Source of the DNA: Ichthyophthirius multifiliis
Lineage: Eukaryota > Ciliophora > Oligohymenophorea > Hymenostomatida
Direction: 5' to 3'
Assembly: GCF_000220395.1 (NCBI RefSeq)
Contig: NW_004086037.1
Span: forward strand, 1 to 40,166
DNA length: 40,166 bases
Part shown: positions 1 to 11,690 of the stretch, one piece after another
Layout of the letters: every line of letters starts with the position of its first letter
How positions within the stretch are numbered: position 1 is the stretch's first letter
Notes under the pieces: generated by a model
Database searches by the model: none
The model's input: only the letters and a program-made list of their open reading frames with translations
Told to the model about the DNA's origin: nothing
Made by a program: the position numbers and the translations under genes

Positions 1-1475
1 TTTTTACATTTTTTTTAATATACACATATTACGTATTTATTTAAAATTTATTTGTACTTTTTTTTTTTTTTTAAAAAAATTAATATTTTCATTTATATAA
101 AAATATTTATATATTCTCCTAAAGCACAGTCATTAATTTTTTTTTTTCTATAATTCATTAAATTTTTAATTTTTTTAAAATGATAATTATAATAGTTTTT
201 TTTTTTTATATTTATTATTTAGTTTAATTTTTTTTTTTTTTTTACCACATAATTCTTTTAAATTAAAATAAATATATATTTAGTTAATATAATTATTAAA
301 TATATTATAAATATAATTTTAAATATTTATATATGATCTTTTTCTAAAATACAATTGTAAATTTTTTATATTTTATATATTTGTATAATTTTATTTTTAT
401 TTTGTATAATTCATTTTTTATGTTTTCAATATTAAAAGATAATTTAGATTAGTTTTTAAAATTTTTCAATTTTATTTCATATTAATTGATCTATTAAAAA
501 AAAAAAAATATATGATAAAAAAAAAATTACTATTAATAAAAACTATACAGATTTATATTTTATATAGACAAATATTCTATAAAATATTGTTGTTTTCATA
601 AAAAATAATTATGATTAAAATTTTAGTTTTACATTATAAATAATATTTTTTGTATATTTATTTGATAAATATTTAGAATACTATAATTTATTTTAATATT
701 TGATTTTATTAGAAATATAAATATTTTAATAAATTTTGTTATAAATTTTAATATGTAAAATAAAATTTATTAATTAAAAAATAAAAACTATATATTAAAA
801 AAACATATTCAAAAATAAATAACTTAATAATTAATATTTGATTAAATTAGTGAAAGAAATAGAGAAAAATTAAAATATATAATTTATATATATATATAAA
901 CTAATATATTTATATATATATATTTATTATAAATTTAAATAAAATAATATATATCTTTATATAATAAATATATCAAATTTAAATAAAAAAATAAATATTT
1001 AAGTTAAATAATTTTATAAAATAATTAAATATAATTTATATATAACTAAACAAAAATTTATTTTATATTAAATAATATTTTTAGTTATTTAAATTATAAC
1101 GATAAAAAAAAATTGTAATTTTCATTTAGCATATTTTTATTAAAATGAAAAAAAAATATTATTTATCTTTAAAAAATATTATAATAATATATTTATATAA
1201 AATATTTTTGATACTTTATTCATTATATATATATTTATATTTATTTTATTATAATTATTATTTTTTTGGCGCTATCTAAAATTTTTTAAAAATTATTATC
1301 TAAAAAATAAATTAACTCAAATTTTTAATTTTTAAATGTAAAATAAAAATATATATCTAAAATATAATAATAATAATTAATTATCAAATATTGAGTATTT
1401 ATTAACTATTTTTATATACGCAAAAAAAGCATTTTTCCTTAATAATATATAATATTAAAAAAATATTTTAAAAAA
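1..1475. other. AT-rich non-coding stretch upstream of CAP-G
   Basis: Nearly pure A/T with long A or T runs and short TA repeats. No frame on either strand keeps a mixed amino-acid composition under the TAA/TAG = Gln code. It presumably holds the 5' flank and promoter of the CAP-G gene, but I cannot point to a specific site. Confidence 0.6.
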
Positions 1476-4400
1476 ATGGAATAAATATATAAAATATTTA
1501 ACGAAATATAACAATAATAATCCATCTCATAAAGTTACATTTATACATTATTAGAGTTATTTTTAAAAAGTAAGCTTTAATTCACTAAAGACTTAGAACA
1601 GTGTTATTTAAAAATAATAAAACACCTCTTAAAAGTTCCTAAAAAGACTCTTGAGAAATACGAAGCATTAACCGAGAAATTATTCGAAACATTAATTATA
1701 TAATAATTAACAAACAATAAAAGGACATAATAACCAACTAAAATACCCAAAAAAGACATAGTAAATTTATTTTAGCATTTCTTGCATTTATTTTCTTAGG
1801 GATTTTCCTCATCTTAATTTTAAATCCGAATTTTCTGTTCGAGGTAAGCATTTTAAATCCTAAAAGTAATCCCTACTGAAAATATCGAAGAAATAATTAA
1901 CAATAAGCTATCTCAAGAAATAGCTACTGCCACGTTAATTTTATTGAAAGAAAAGAGGTCTATATTGAAATAAATAGGAATAAAAATAGCTTCTTATTTA
2001 TAAAAAATCGAACAAAACTAAAGCCTTAGGGAAGAAATGATAAGAAATATGATATCAGATGAGTAAGATTCGATAAGAAAACTGGCTTTAATAAACCTGG
2101 AAATGTCGGAAGAAACATTTCCAGAATTAATAAAAAGAATAAGAGATAAAAACAATGAAATCCGAAGTACTGTATTTAAAAAATTAATAAAGGAGAAAAT
2201 TCCTTTGGCTAATCTAAATTTATCGGATATATATAAAATTATATATGATGGATTTGGATCTAGAGATGTTTAAGTAAGAGAAAGTTGTATTTAGTATTTG
2301 AATTAAAACTTTTTATTATTTAAAGAAGATATAGTAGATGAAAAAGAGGAAAGTTAAGAAAAAAAAGGTTTAGTTTATAAAATAAAGATAAAATTATTAA
2401 AAATACAAAAATTCATATTTTAAATTTCCTTAATATTTTCGAACTCCAAAATACACTTTTCTATCCTGAATTATATGAAAATATCTCCAATCTTTTAAAA
2501 GAGTCCATTCTAAAAATTATAGACACATAACATTTTTAAATTTACCTCTAAGATGTTTTTTTGAATTCTTTTTTTTCCAAAAAACCACCATCATCTTTAT
2601 AATAATCTAAAAAAAATAATATAACTATTAATCCAGAAGAACTTTTCTTAATTAGAGTCCTTTGTGAAATGCTATATGAGTAAAAAAATTCTATCCCCCT
2701 TGAATTAATTTAAACTGTTGAAGATTATTTTCCTAATGGGATTTCTTTAGCTTAATCTATTGAATATTTTGCTTTTTAAAATCCGAATCTGCTCGCTTTA
2801 TATTAAATTTTATTAATGAGCGAATTTTTGATAAATTGCGATTAGGCGGGTAGATTGGCATTAAGTGAGAGTATAAAAAAGCTACTCTTAAATATGAAAG
2901 GATCAAAAATTTTATAAGAAGTTCCTCAAATAGAAACCGCTAATGATGTATTTTATTAATGGGATATGAAAAATTTAAAGGAAGCGATTTTCGGATAGAC
3001 TTATTATGATTTTCCTATTATTACTTGCTGTTATGAATTAATACCTCTATGTGTGAGGATTTTAAAAAAAAGTGTCCTTGATGTTCCTGTGAATGTTTTT
3101 ATTACTTAAATAATATCTGAAGTACATGAACCTTTGGCTAAAGATTCAGATAATGATACTCATTTGGACTTACCTTCAGAATTAACTAGGGTATAAAAAT
3201 AAATAATCGAAAATAATGTATAATTGGAAATTTTAGAATAGAAATTAAATAAAAGAGTGAAATAAAAAGATTAATATTAGATTGAAGTTGAAAAGGAATA
3301 GAAAAATAAAATATTGGAAAATTTAAGACAAAAAGAAAATGTTTTAAATGAATAAATTTTTGATATTTAAATGAAGGAAATAATTTTAGTTTAAAATCTA
3401 CTTATTAATTGTATTATAGATACTAATGATCCTTCTATTAAAAATTTATTATAGCAAATTATTATACCGTCGTTAAAATAAAATAGTAATAATCTAAGAT
3501 GCCATAGTTTAAAGGCTTTGGCACTTTATGTCCTTATAGATAGGAATTATTGTAATGATTTTTTCAATGTTTTTTTAGAATTCCTTTAAAAAAATGAAGA
3601 TGAAGATAATTTATCGATTATTATTTCTTTAAGAAGTATTGTTGATTTTATATTACTTTACGATTTTGCGAAAAATCCTAGTCAATCCGATGATATTGAT
3701 ATTTCTTTGACTTAAGATTTGATACTTTAATAAGGTTTTTAAGCTAATTATTTTGTTAGAAATATCGCTATTGAGGGACTTTGTAAATTATTATTGAATA
3801 ATAAATTATAAGATCCTTAGAATGTAAATTAATAATTATATATTTATATTTTTTAAAAAAAAAATTAGATTATTTGCTTATTAATTATTTTATGGTTTGA
3901 TAATAGAAAAACATAAAAAGAAAGCTATAAATCAGTCTAAATATTAACTTTGTTTTTTAAAACATACACTAGTATGAACTATAGTAATTTATTAATTTTT
4001 GAAAAAGCCTTAGAATTATATATTGGATTAATAACTTAATTGAAATAAAAAGACTTAACTTTTGACTATAATAGTGTCCTAATAGACCATACTAATGAAT
4101 TATTTATTACAAAATCAATAAGGGTTTGTATTAGTTTACTTTCTAAATAAAATGTGGAGGCTTAATTAATTTTATTTAGTTTTTTTTGTCAAAAAGCCTG
4201 TAAAAATAAAGATTTTGTTTCTTTGTTTGAAAAAATATGCTAATATTTTGATTTTTTTGAAAAAGGAGAAAAAAATGAAATTTTTAATGCTTTTTAACAT
4301 TTAAATTTTGTTTTAGATAATATTCCACCGAGTAAAACTTTGAATTCTTTTTTGAAAGTTTTGAAGAATTCTTTAAAAAACGAATAATTTGAAGAAAATA

Positions 4401-5199
4401 ATAATTTTTAAAAAAATTTAAACGATTAGAGTTTGTAAGAAGTTTAACTTATTATTAAATAATTGAAGGAATTTAATATTATAATCAAAGATACTGATGA
4501 ATAAAAAAAACAAAGAGTATATAATAAATAATAAGATGATGATGAAAGTAAATGCGATGAAGAATAAAAAACTAATCTAGAAGAAAATTAAGATGAAGAA
4601 GAAAAAGAAGAAGACGAAGAAAATGAAATTTAAGAAGAAGAAGAAGAAGAAGAATAATAAGAAGAAGAAGATGATGAAGAAGAAGACAATTAAGATGAAG
4701 ACGAAGAAGAAGAAAATTAAGATGAAGAAGAAAATTAAGAAGAAGAAGAAGAAGATGAAGAAGAAGAAAATTAAATTTAAGAAGAAGAAAGTCAAAGTGA
4801 AGAAGTATAATTTACTCCAAAAAAAAGAAAATAACCAAAAAGAAACACTACTCCTTAATAAAAAAAAAAACCAGAAAGTAAAAAAACCAATAATGTAAAA
4901 AATAGCGATGTTAAAAAGAATTAAAGTAGCTAAAAAAAAAGAAATAATAGTGATTAAAAAAACAGAAGTAATAGTTGCTAAAAAAATAGGAATAATAGCG
5001 TGTAAAAAATAGAAATAATAGTGGTTAAAAAACAGAAACAATAGTGTTTAAAAAATAGAAATAATAGTGTACAAAAAATAAGGAAAATAAAAAAAGAAAA
5101 TAATATGAAGATTATTAATTAGGAAAGAGTTAAGACAAGATAATAAATTGTTGTGGAAAATACAAAATTATAAAAATAAGCGCTTAAAAGGAAAAATGA
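1476..5199 (+). CDS. NCAPG: Condensin complex subunit CAP-G (NCAPG/Ycg1 family)
   Basis: HEAT-repeat subunit of condensin I, which compacts chromosomes. With TAA/TAG as Gln the frame from the ATG at 1476 gives about 1240 residues. Around residue 190 it reads MISDEQDSIRKLAL, then FPELIKRIRDK and IPLANLNLSDIYKIIYDGF, the order seen in CAP-G. Near residue 765 the C-terminal Cnd3 region reads IEGLCKLLLNN, followed by LICLLIILWFDN, which matches the family's short Leu-rich helix before a Trp-Tyr/Phe-Asn/Asp. From about 4530 the tail is Glu/Asp/Gln-rich, then Lys/Asn/Ser-rich with an 8-residue repeat (4925-5065). The frame changes by one base at the A8 run 2359-2366, inside three 23-bp repeat units, and just before the TGA at 5197-5199; each behaves like one missing A. 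A short intron ending near 2387 is an alternative for the first change. Family assignment is firm; the exact end is not. Confidence 0.88.
4925..5065 (+). repeat. Six 23-24 bp tandem units in the CAP-G tail
   Basis: Units start with AGT, contain a run of A and end in AAT. Units 1-3 (4925-4996) are 24 bp and units 4-6 (4997-5065) are 23 bp because the A run is one shorter. In frame they encode an 8-residue Ser-x-x-Lys-Lys-Asn-Arg-Asn-Asn-like repeat in the basic tail of CAP-G. Three successive 23-bp units return the frame to where it began. Confidence 0.75.
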
Positions 5200-5407
5200 A
5201 AAAATAAAATAAAAAATATATATTATAAATTATATTTATTTATTTTATATTTTATTTTTTTGCTTTTAAAAAATATTAAAAATATATTTTTAATTATTTA
5301 TTTTGAAAATATTTAAAAGCAAAAATTTTAAATATTTCAAAAAAAAAAAAAAAAATACATTTTATATATAAAAAAAATTATTTTTAAAATAAATATAATA
5401 ATAAAAA

Positions 5408-6552
5408 ATGAATAAAAGTTGAAATATTGCAAAAAAACTCGCTTTCAGGAAAAATAGCTAGAAAAATATTTTATTCTAATAAATCTAATATTTTCAATTC
5501 GAATAATAATAAAAAAGCAACTAGTTATATAAAACCTTAAAGTTAAAAATTAATCGCATATAATAGTAATTAAGATTAAGTTTAATAGGGTATTTCACCT
5601 GTTTTTTCTAAAAAAGATTAAATAAAAAAAGAAGATATAATAAATAGTATATATTATAAAGAATTGCAAGCTAAAAACCAGTAATTATAAGAATAATTAG
5701 AATAAAACATTTAGGTAAATATATTATATTTATATGTATTAAATATTTTGAATTTTATATAATATTATATAATAAATATTTTTAATTTTAAAATTATAAT
5801 TATAATTATAATTATATTTCAACAATAATAAAAATAAAAATGTATTTTAAATAAAATAAAAGTTAATCAAATAAAATGAAATTAATAATAAATTTAAAGA
5901 TTAATTAATTAAAAAATTAAAATTAGAAAAACAAAAGTTCATTTAATAAAATAACATTTTCAAAGAAAAAATTTATGAAATGAAAAAAATAATAAGAAAT
6001 TTATAATAATAAAATTAATAATTATACTAAGTTACTTAAACAGAAGAAATATAAATAGGTAATATATGTATATATTTAATAAATATAAAAATAGTAAATA
6101 TATATGTTTTTAATATTTTATATTTAATTAAAGATGTTGATGAATTTCGTTTATTATAAATATTATTTAATACAATTAGATAAAATTAAGATTAATAAGA
6201 TACATAAAATTTACCATTAATAAATATCGACAATATGACTTATGAAGTAAATTATATTTAAAATTAAATTTATAAAAAAATAATAATATAGGAAATACTT
6301 GAATTATAAGAAATAGTAGGAACAGTTAATAAAGGATTATCAGATGAATAAATATAAAATATACCGAAAATATAATTTTAAAATTAACATAAAGATATAT
6401 GTGAAAAATGCGCAATTTGTTTAAGCGAATTTGAGTATGAAGAATAAATTAATTAATTAAATTGTAAACATTTATATCATATTTAATGTATTTCAGATTG
6501 GTTACATAATGAGAACAATTGCCCCATTTGTAAAAATTAAGTTTATTATTGA
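5408..6552 (+). CDS. RING-H2 finger protein, probable E3 ubiquitin ligase
   Basis: About 281 residues ending in a RING-H2 domain: C235, C238, C253, H255, H258, C261, C272 and C275, spaced C-x2-C-x14-C-x-H-x2-H-x2-C-x10-C-x2-C, as in E3 ligases that recruit E2 enzymes. A central Gln/Lys/Glu-rich region is probably coiled coil. No membrane segment is seen. Introns with matching phases are 5715-5862, 6059-6133 and 6247-6291; stop TGA 6550-6552. The start is less sure: ATG 5408 meets a TGA after four codons unless a 31-nt intron (5418-5448, GTTGAA to TTTCAG) is removed, which joins the frame correctly. An over-counted A run at 5414-5417 would also fix it. The gene lies 208 bp behind CAP-G on the same strand. 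Substrate unknown. Confidence 0.82.
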
Positions 6553-6894
6553 GTAATTATAAATTTGAATTCGTTAAAAAGAAAAATTAATTAAAAATTA
6601 AAAAAATAAAATATAATATATAAATTAAAAATCATTAAATACATATCCAAAAATATATATGATTAAAAATATATATTAAAAATTAAAAAAATGATTGAAA
6701 TTACATATATATATATAAATTAATTATTTCAAAAAAAAAATTAATATAAAATTTTAAAAATAATAAAATACAAAAAATATTTAAAAAAAGGATTAAATTA
6801 AATATATATGATATATTATTATAAAAAAATATTTTTTAAAAAAATATTAAAATATGATAAAAAAATTTTATATTATATAATTATATATATATAT

Positions 6895-6937
<43 letters not shown>

Positions 6938-7228
6938 ACTATATTTAATTTTTATTTGTAGTTTTATATAATAAATATAAGTATATATTTTTTATATTAA
7001 AATATTAAGTTTTTTCTTATTTTAATTATATCATTTTTTATATTATTTTTTTCTCCATTTTTTTTTATATTTGAAATATTTTTTTAATCTATTGTATTTA
7101 TAAAATAATACAAATCTGTACTTTTTTTCAAATTATATATTTTTATATCAATATTATATATTAAATTATATATTTATATATATATATATTTTTTTTTTTG
7201 TAAATTTTTCTATAAATTACAAAAAAAA
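6553..7228. other. AT-rich spacer with TA repeat
   Basis: Contains a near-perfect TA array at about 6882-6938 and T-rich DNA. No coding signal seen on either strand. Confidence 0.55.
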
Positions 7229-8196
7229 ATGAAAACAGAAAAATAAATTAAAAATATCTTCAACTATTCTTATTTTGAAAATAACTAATAAGATAATTAA
7301 TAATTAAATTTTTAAAACAAAATTCATAAAATTTAAAAAAAACAATCCAGAAAATCATTAAACACATCCGAAATTTAAAAAGAAAATTCAATTATTAAAA
7401 CTGACGGAAGTCCTTTAAAAAACACAAATTATTCTTGTTCAAGTGTATAATCAGTTTTATAAGAACTTCCACATAATAATTTCATTTCTACTTAAGAATC
7501 GTTAGAAAAGGACCAAAGTTACTATGTTGAATAAGCATCTAAATTATTATAAAATTGGTAACAACTTCCATTAGAAATACAATAAACAACAGTTTAATAT
7601 TAAAATAATATCGAAAAAGTATAAGAATAATTCGATCTATTAATTCCTGAGATAAAAATAGCTTAAAATAAATAATAAGTTTTAAATAGATTAAAGGAAG
7701 CTTAAAAATAACAAGAATAAATTGTCAGATAAATTGCTTAAATAAATAACAAAACTACACTTTTGAATGCAATTTAAACAAAATTAAATATATAAAAAAA
7801 TGAAGATGAAAACGATTAAATAAATTAATATTTTGTTGATGATGAAGAAATTGATTAAAAAGAAGAATCTATTTTTTAAATCAACAGTTTTAAGTATATT
7901 TTTTATAATATATAAATATAAAGTATTTGATTTTTTTATTATATCTAATTTTTTTTTTCTAATATTAATTAAATATAGATTATAATTTTTTACATATTTT
8001 TTTTTTTTTTTTTTTTAGAAATATAAATATAGAACATAGTTATAATTTTTATACTTAATCGAAATAATAAGAATATTAATTTTATGATTAATATGAGTTT
8101 GATTAAAATGATTCAAATATTTAAAGAAATGATTAAAATACTTAAATTGATGTTTTTTGTCTTTTAAATTAAAAATAAAATTAAAGTTTAATATGA
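7229..8196 (+). CDS. Gln/Asn-rich coiled-coil protein, possibly Nup62/Nsp1-like
   Basis: About 280 residues in two exons (7229-7893 and 8019-8196) joined by a GT-AG intron with a long T run before the acceptor; phases agree and the stop is TGA 8194-8196. Residues 1-95 are polar (Lys, Asn, Gln, Ser). Residues about 95-188 are a heptad-like coiled coil that includes LLQNWQQLPLEI, FDLLIPEIK and LNRLKEAQKQQEQI. The single Trp followed by the coil, and the later Phe-Asp-Leu-Leu, loosely recall the C-terminal coil of nuclear-pore proteins of the Nup62/Nsp1 family, but no FG repeats are present and the similarity is weak. The tail is rich in Asp, Gln and Tyr. I regard it as a real gene of uncertain function. 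Confidence 0.6.
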
Positions 8197-8529
8197 AAAT
8201 ATATTATTATTTTTTTCCTAATTCATGAATGAAAATCATTAATCATTAAAATTTAAGATATTTTTATTTATTAAATTTTTTAAAATTTTTTTCATTTTTT
8301 TTTTATTTATTTTTTGTTTTTAATTATTTATATTTGTATTTTTTTTATTTTTTTTTTACATATTTAAAAAATAATTAATGAATATTATTTAAAAAATATA
8401 AATTTAGTATTTTTTTTTTTTTTAAATTTTTGTAAGATTTTTGATTGTTTATAGGATTTTTTTTTTATTTTTAATAATTTAATTATTTTACTTTTTTTCT
8501 TAAAATTTTTATTATTAAATAAAATAAAA

Positions 8530-9323
8530 ATGAATATATCAATCAATGAAAGTAGTATATTAAGTGAAGAAATTAAAGGAAAACAAAATTTTACATAAAA
8601 AATAAAATTACCAGAATCATCATTATTAAAAAATAATATATTAAGGTTTTTTATTATATAAATAAAAATCTTTATATAAAAAATTATAATTAAAGTTTTA
8701 TTCGTAAAATGCAAATATCTCATATAGATGACAATGAAATAGTTACTAAAACATAATAAAAAATAAAATAAATAGAAACTGAATTTTAATAACTACATAA
8801 TGAAATCGATAATTAAATTATTTAAGAAAACTCTGAAGTGATAGAAAGAATAATAACTAAAGCCTTATATTAAAAGTATTTTTTTAAAAAAAAACTAAAT
8901 TTATTAAAAAAAAAAAAAAGATTAATATAAGCATGTCGTATAAAATATGATAGAAAAATTGAATTTTATTGTCGAGTTTATGATTTTTTAACGCCAAAAA
9001 ATTTTCAAATATAAAATGAATAAATTCAAGATGATATAAATTTTGTAAAAGCAAAATAATGTAAAAGAAATTTTTTTTTTTTTTGTAAATAATATTATTT
9101 TAGAAATATAAAATATTGACTTTTATTAAACACCTAGAGATAAACTAACATGTATAGTAAATGCATGTAAATTTATGAGCAGTATAATTTCGAATAGTAG
9201 CAAAAATAAACCAACTGGAGCAGATGATGTAATACCTGGTATGATGTATTTAATAATATAGAGTTTACCAGCAAGACCATTAACAAATTTATAATATATA
9301 TAGTAGAATTATAAATATATATT

Positions 9324-9395
<72 letters not shown>

Positions 9396-9939
9396 TTTAT
9401 TATTATTTATTTTATTTTATTTATATTCTTAAGTTTTTACTTATGTTTTTGTTTTATTTTAAAGATCTTTAAGAAATGATTAATATTTAAAAGACGAAGA
9501 ATTTTATTTTACTATGTATGCTAGTAGTATTGAATTAATTGAAAATTTAAAAATTAATGATCTTGAGCATATTTCAGAAAAAGAATTTAATGATTCTTTT
9601 AGAAATAATTATAAAAAATATTAATCTTTTTTGGATGCTGTGGATATTGAGGAAGAATAAATTAAAAGATAGAATATTTTTAAATTAGTTCAAAAATTAT
9701 AAACTGAAATGGGTAATTTTCATTCTAGTTTTGAAAATAATTAAATTAAATTCCATAATAAACCATTTTCTTAAATTTAATTGGGTGATATGTAAGAATT
9801 ATATAATGAATATCATATTTTGCATAAAAATATTATTGACCATTAAATTGATTTGCAAAATTAAATTAATTTCTTAGATAAATATATTAATTAGGGAAAT
9901 GTAAATAACTAAACTAAAAGATTTTTCGGTTTATTCTGA
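8530..9939 (+). CDS. VPS9-domain protein, probable Rab5-family GDP/GTP exchange factor
   Basis: About 384 residues from four exons (8530-8645, 8696-9060, 9104-9302, 9465-9939); all splice phases agree and the total is divisible by three. The VPS9 core spans roughly residues 130-260: TPRDKLTCIVNACKFM, TGADDVIPGMMYLI, then TNLQYI and DEEFYFTMYASSIELIEN. The Asp pair at 201-202 and Tyr 241 align with the Asp and Tyr that promote nucleotide release in Rabex-5. A Lys-rich helical region precedes the core, and a Gln-rich coiled tail follows it, ending at TGA 9937-9939. Such proteins activate Rab5-type GTPases on early endosomes. The ATG at 8530 is used because the short first exon splices in phase to the next. 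The third intron holds a long TA array. Confidence 0.9.
9303..9464 (+). repeat. TA microsatellite inside the third VPS9-gene intron
   Basis: The 162-nt intron contains an almost uninterrupted TA array at about 9330-9391, followed by a T-rich stretch before the acceptor AAAG. Confidence 0.75.
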
Positions 9940-11690
9940 AATTATTTTTAATTAATTTTAAATATTTTTATTTTTTAAAAAAATTTATTTTACAAAAAAT
10001 TTTTTTTAATAAAAAAAAAAAAAAAAAAAGTTTAAGATTTTTTGTTTTAAATAAATTAATTTATATTGTGTCAATATTATAATTATAAAAGAAAGAAAAA
10101 AATAGAATACATAAACTAAGTTAAAAGATAAATATTAATAAAAATATTATATTAAAAATTATATATTATAAATTATAAATATATTTATTAAATTAAATTT
10201 AATATTTAATAATTATTTAAAATTATAACATTTTTATATATAAAAAAAATGTTAATATAAAATATATAATTTATATATGATTATTAATATATAAAAAAAT
10301 ATATATTGTAATAAGAAATTAAAAACTATTATATATTAAATAAAATAAATTATATAAAATTAAAAATAAAAAAGTATTTATTATAAAAAAAAAGCATAAA
10401 AACAAAAACAAAGAAAATTAATATATTTAAGAATATGTATTAAAAATATAAAAAAGGAACTAAAAAAAATAAAAAATATGATATTTAAAAATCTTTAAAA
10501 TTGAGTTAATATTTTAAAAGATAATAAAATATTATAACAAAAAATAATAATAAAATTAAAAAAATAAATATATTATAGAAAATTATTATATAAAATAAAT
10601 TTTATTCAAAAAATATCTTAAAATTATTTATCAAATAAATAAATCAATATATAAAATAGAATATATATAAAGATAATAATAAAAAATATATAAATAAAAT
10701 AATATAAGAAGGATTAAAAATAAATTATAAAATAAAAAGAAAATAAAATATAAAAGTAATATTAAAATAAAAAAAAAAATATATATTTAAATACAAAAAT
10801 ATATATAATTATTATCTTATAAATGTTATTATATATATTTTATTTTTATATAAAAATTATATATTTAAATATAATTATACTATATTTAATATATAAATAT
10901 TTTCTAAATTAATTTTACTCACAATAATTATTTTTATAAAATGTTTTAAAAATTTATCAAATAATTGTAATTATTATTTATTTTTATCTTGATTTTTTGT
11001 TTTAAAAAAATTTTATTCTTATTTAATCATTAAGATTTAATATTAATTAATTTTACTATAGAATACGAAATCACGTATATTAATTTTATAATATGTTATA
11101 AATAAATTATAAATTAATATATAAATAATACTATAAAAATATAAATTATATTATAATAATTTAATTTACAATAATATATAAAGAGTTCTAATATTTTTTA
11201 AATGTTTTTAAAATATCATAAATATAACATTATAAATAAAATATAAAAACTTTAAATAAAATATTATAAGTAACTTGCATAAAAGTACATATATAATATT
11301 TAAACTAATACTTTATTTATTAAAATAAAATTTATAAATTTGACTAAATTATTATAATAATAAAAAGAATTTAAATATATATATTTTAAAATTTTAATAT
11401 GTATTTTTTATTTGTTCGAATAGAATAATTACATTTTATAAAAGATGGAAAATAATAAAATAAAAAAATAAAAAAAAGATTTTTAAAAAAAGTATAAATA
11501 TTTTGATAAATGTATTTTATAAAGAATAAATAAAAATATTTTATATTTATTTTAATATTTATTTAATTTAAATTAAGAATAAAATAATATATAAGCAATT
11601 TTTATTATTAAAGTACTAATTAAATAATATTTTATTTTATTTTTAGTTATTTTTTTTTATTTTTAAATTATAATATTAAATAAATAAAAT
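9940..11690. other. AT-rich gap between convergent genes
   Basis: Over 1.7 kb of A/T-only DNA between the stops of the VPS9 gene and CWC27. I see no coding frame, repeat family or RNA-like island. A short inverted pair ATACG/CGTAT near 11060 is the only structure noticed. Confidence 0.5.

Noticed and set aside
4577-5041. Long minus-strand frame made of Phe, Leu and Ile, and a plus-strand poly-Lys frame at 4593-4898
   Set aside because: Both are other-frame or antisense reflections of the Glu/Asp- and Lys-rich tail of CAP-G; composition is that of the repeat, not of a protein.
8385-8723. Minus-strand frame of 112 codons
   Set aside because: It overlaps the first exon and intron of the VPS9 gene on the other strand and has only low-complexity content.
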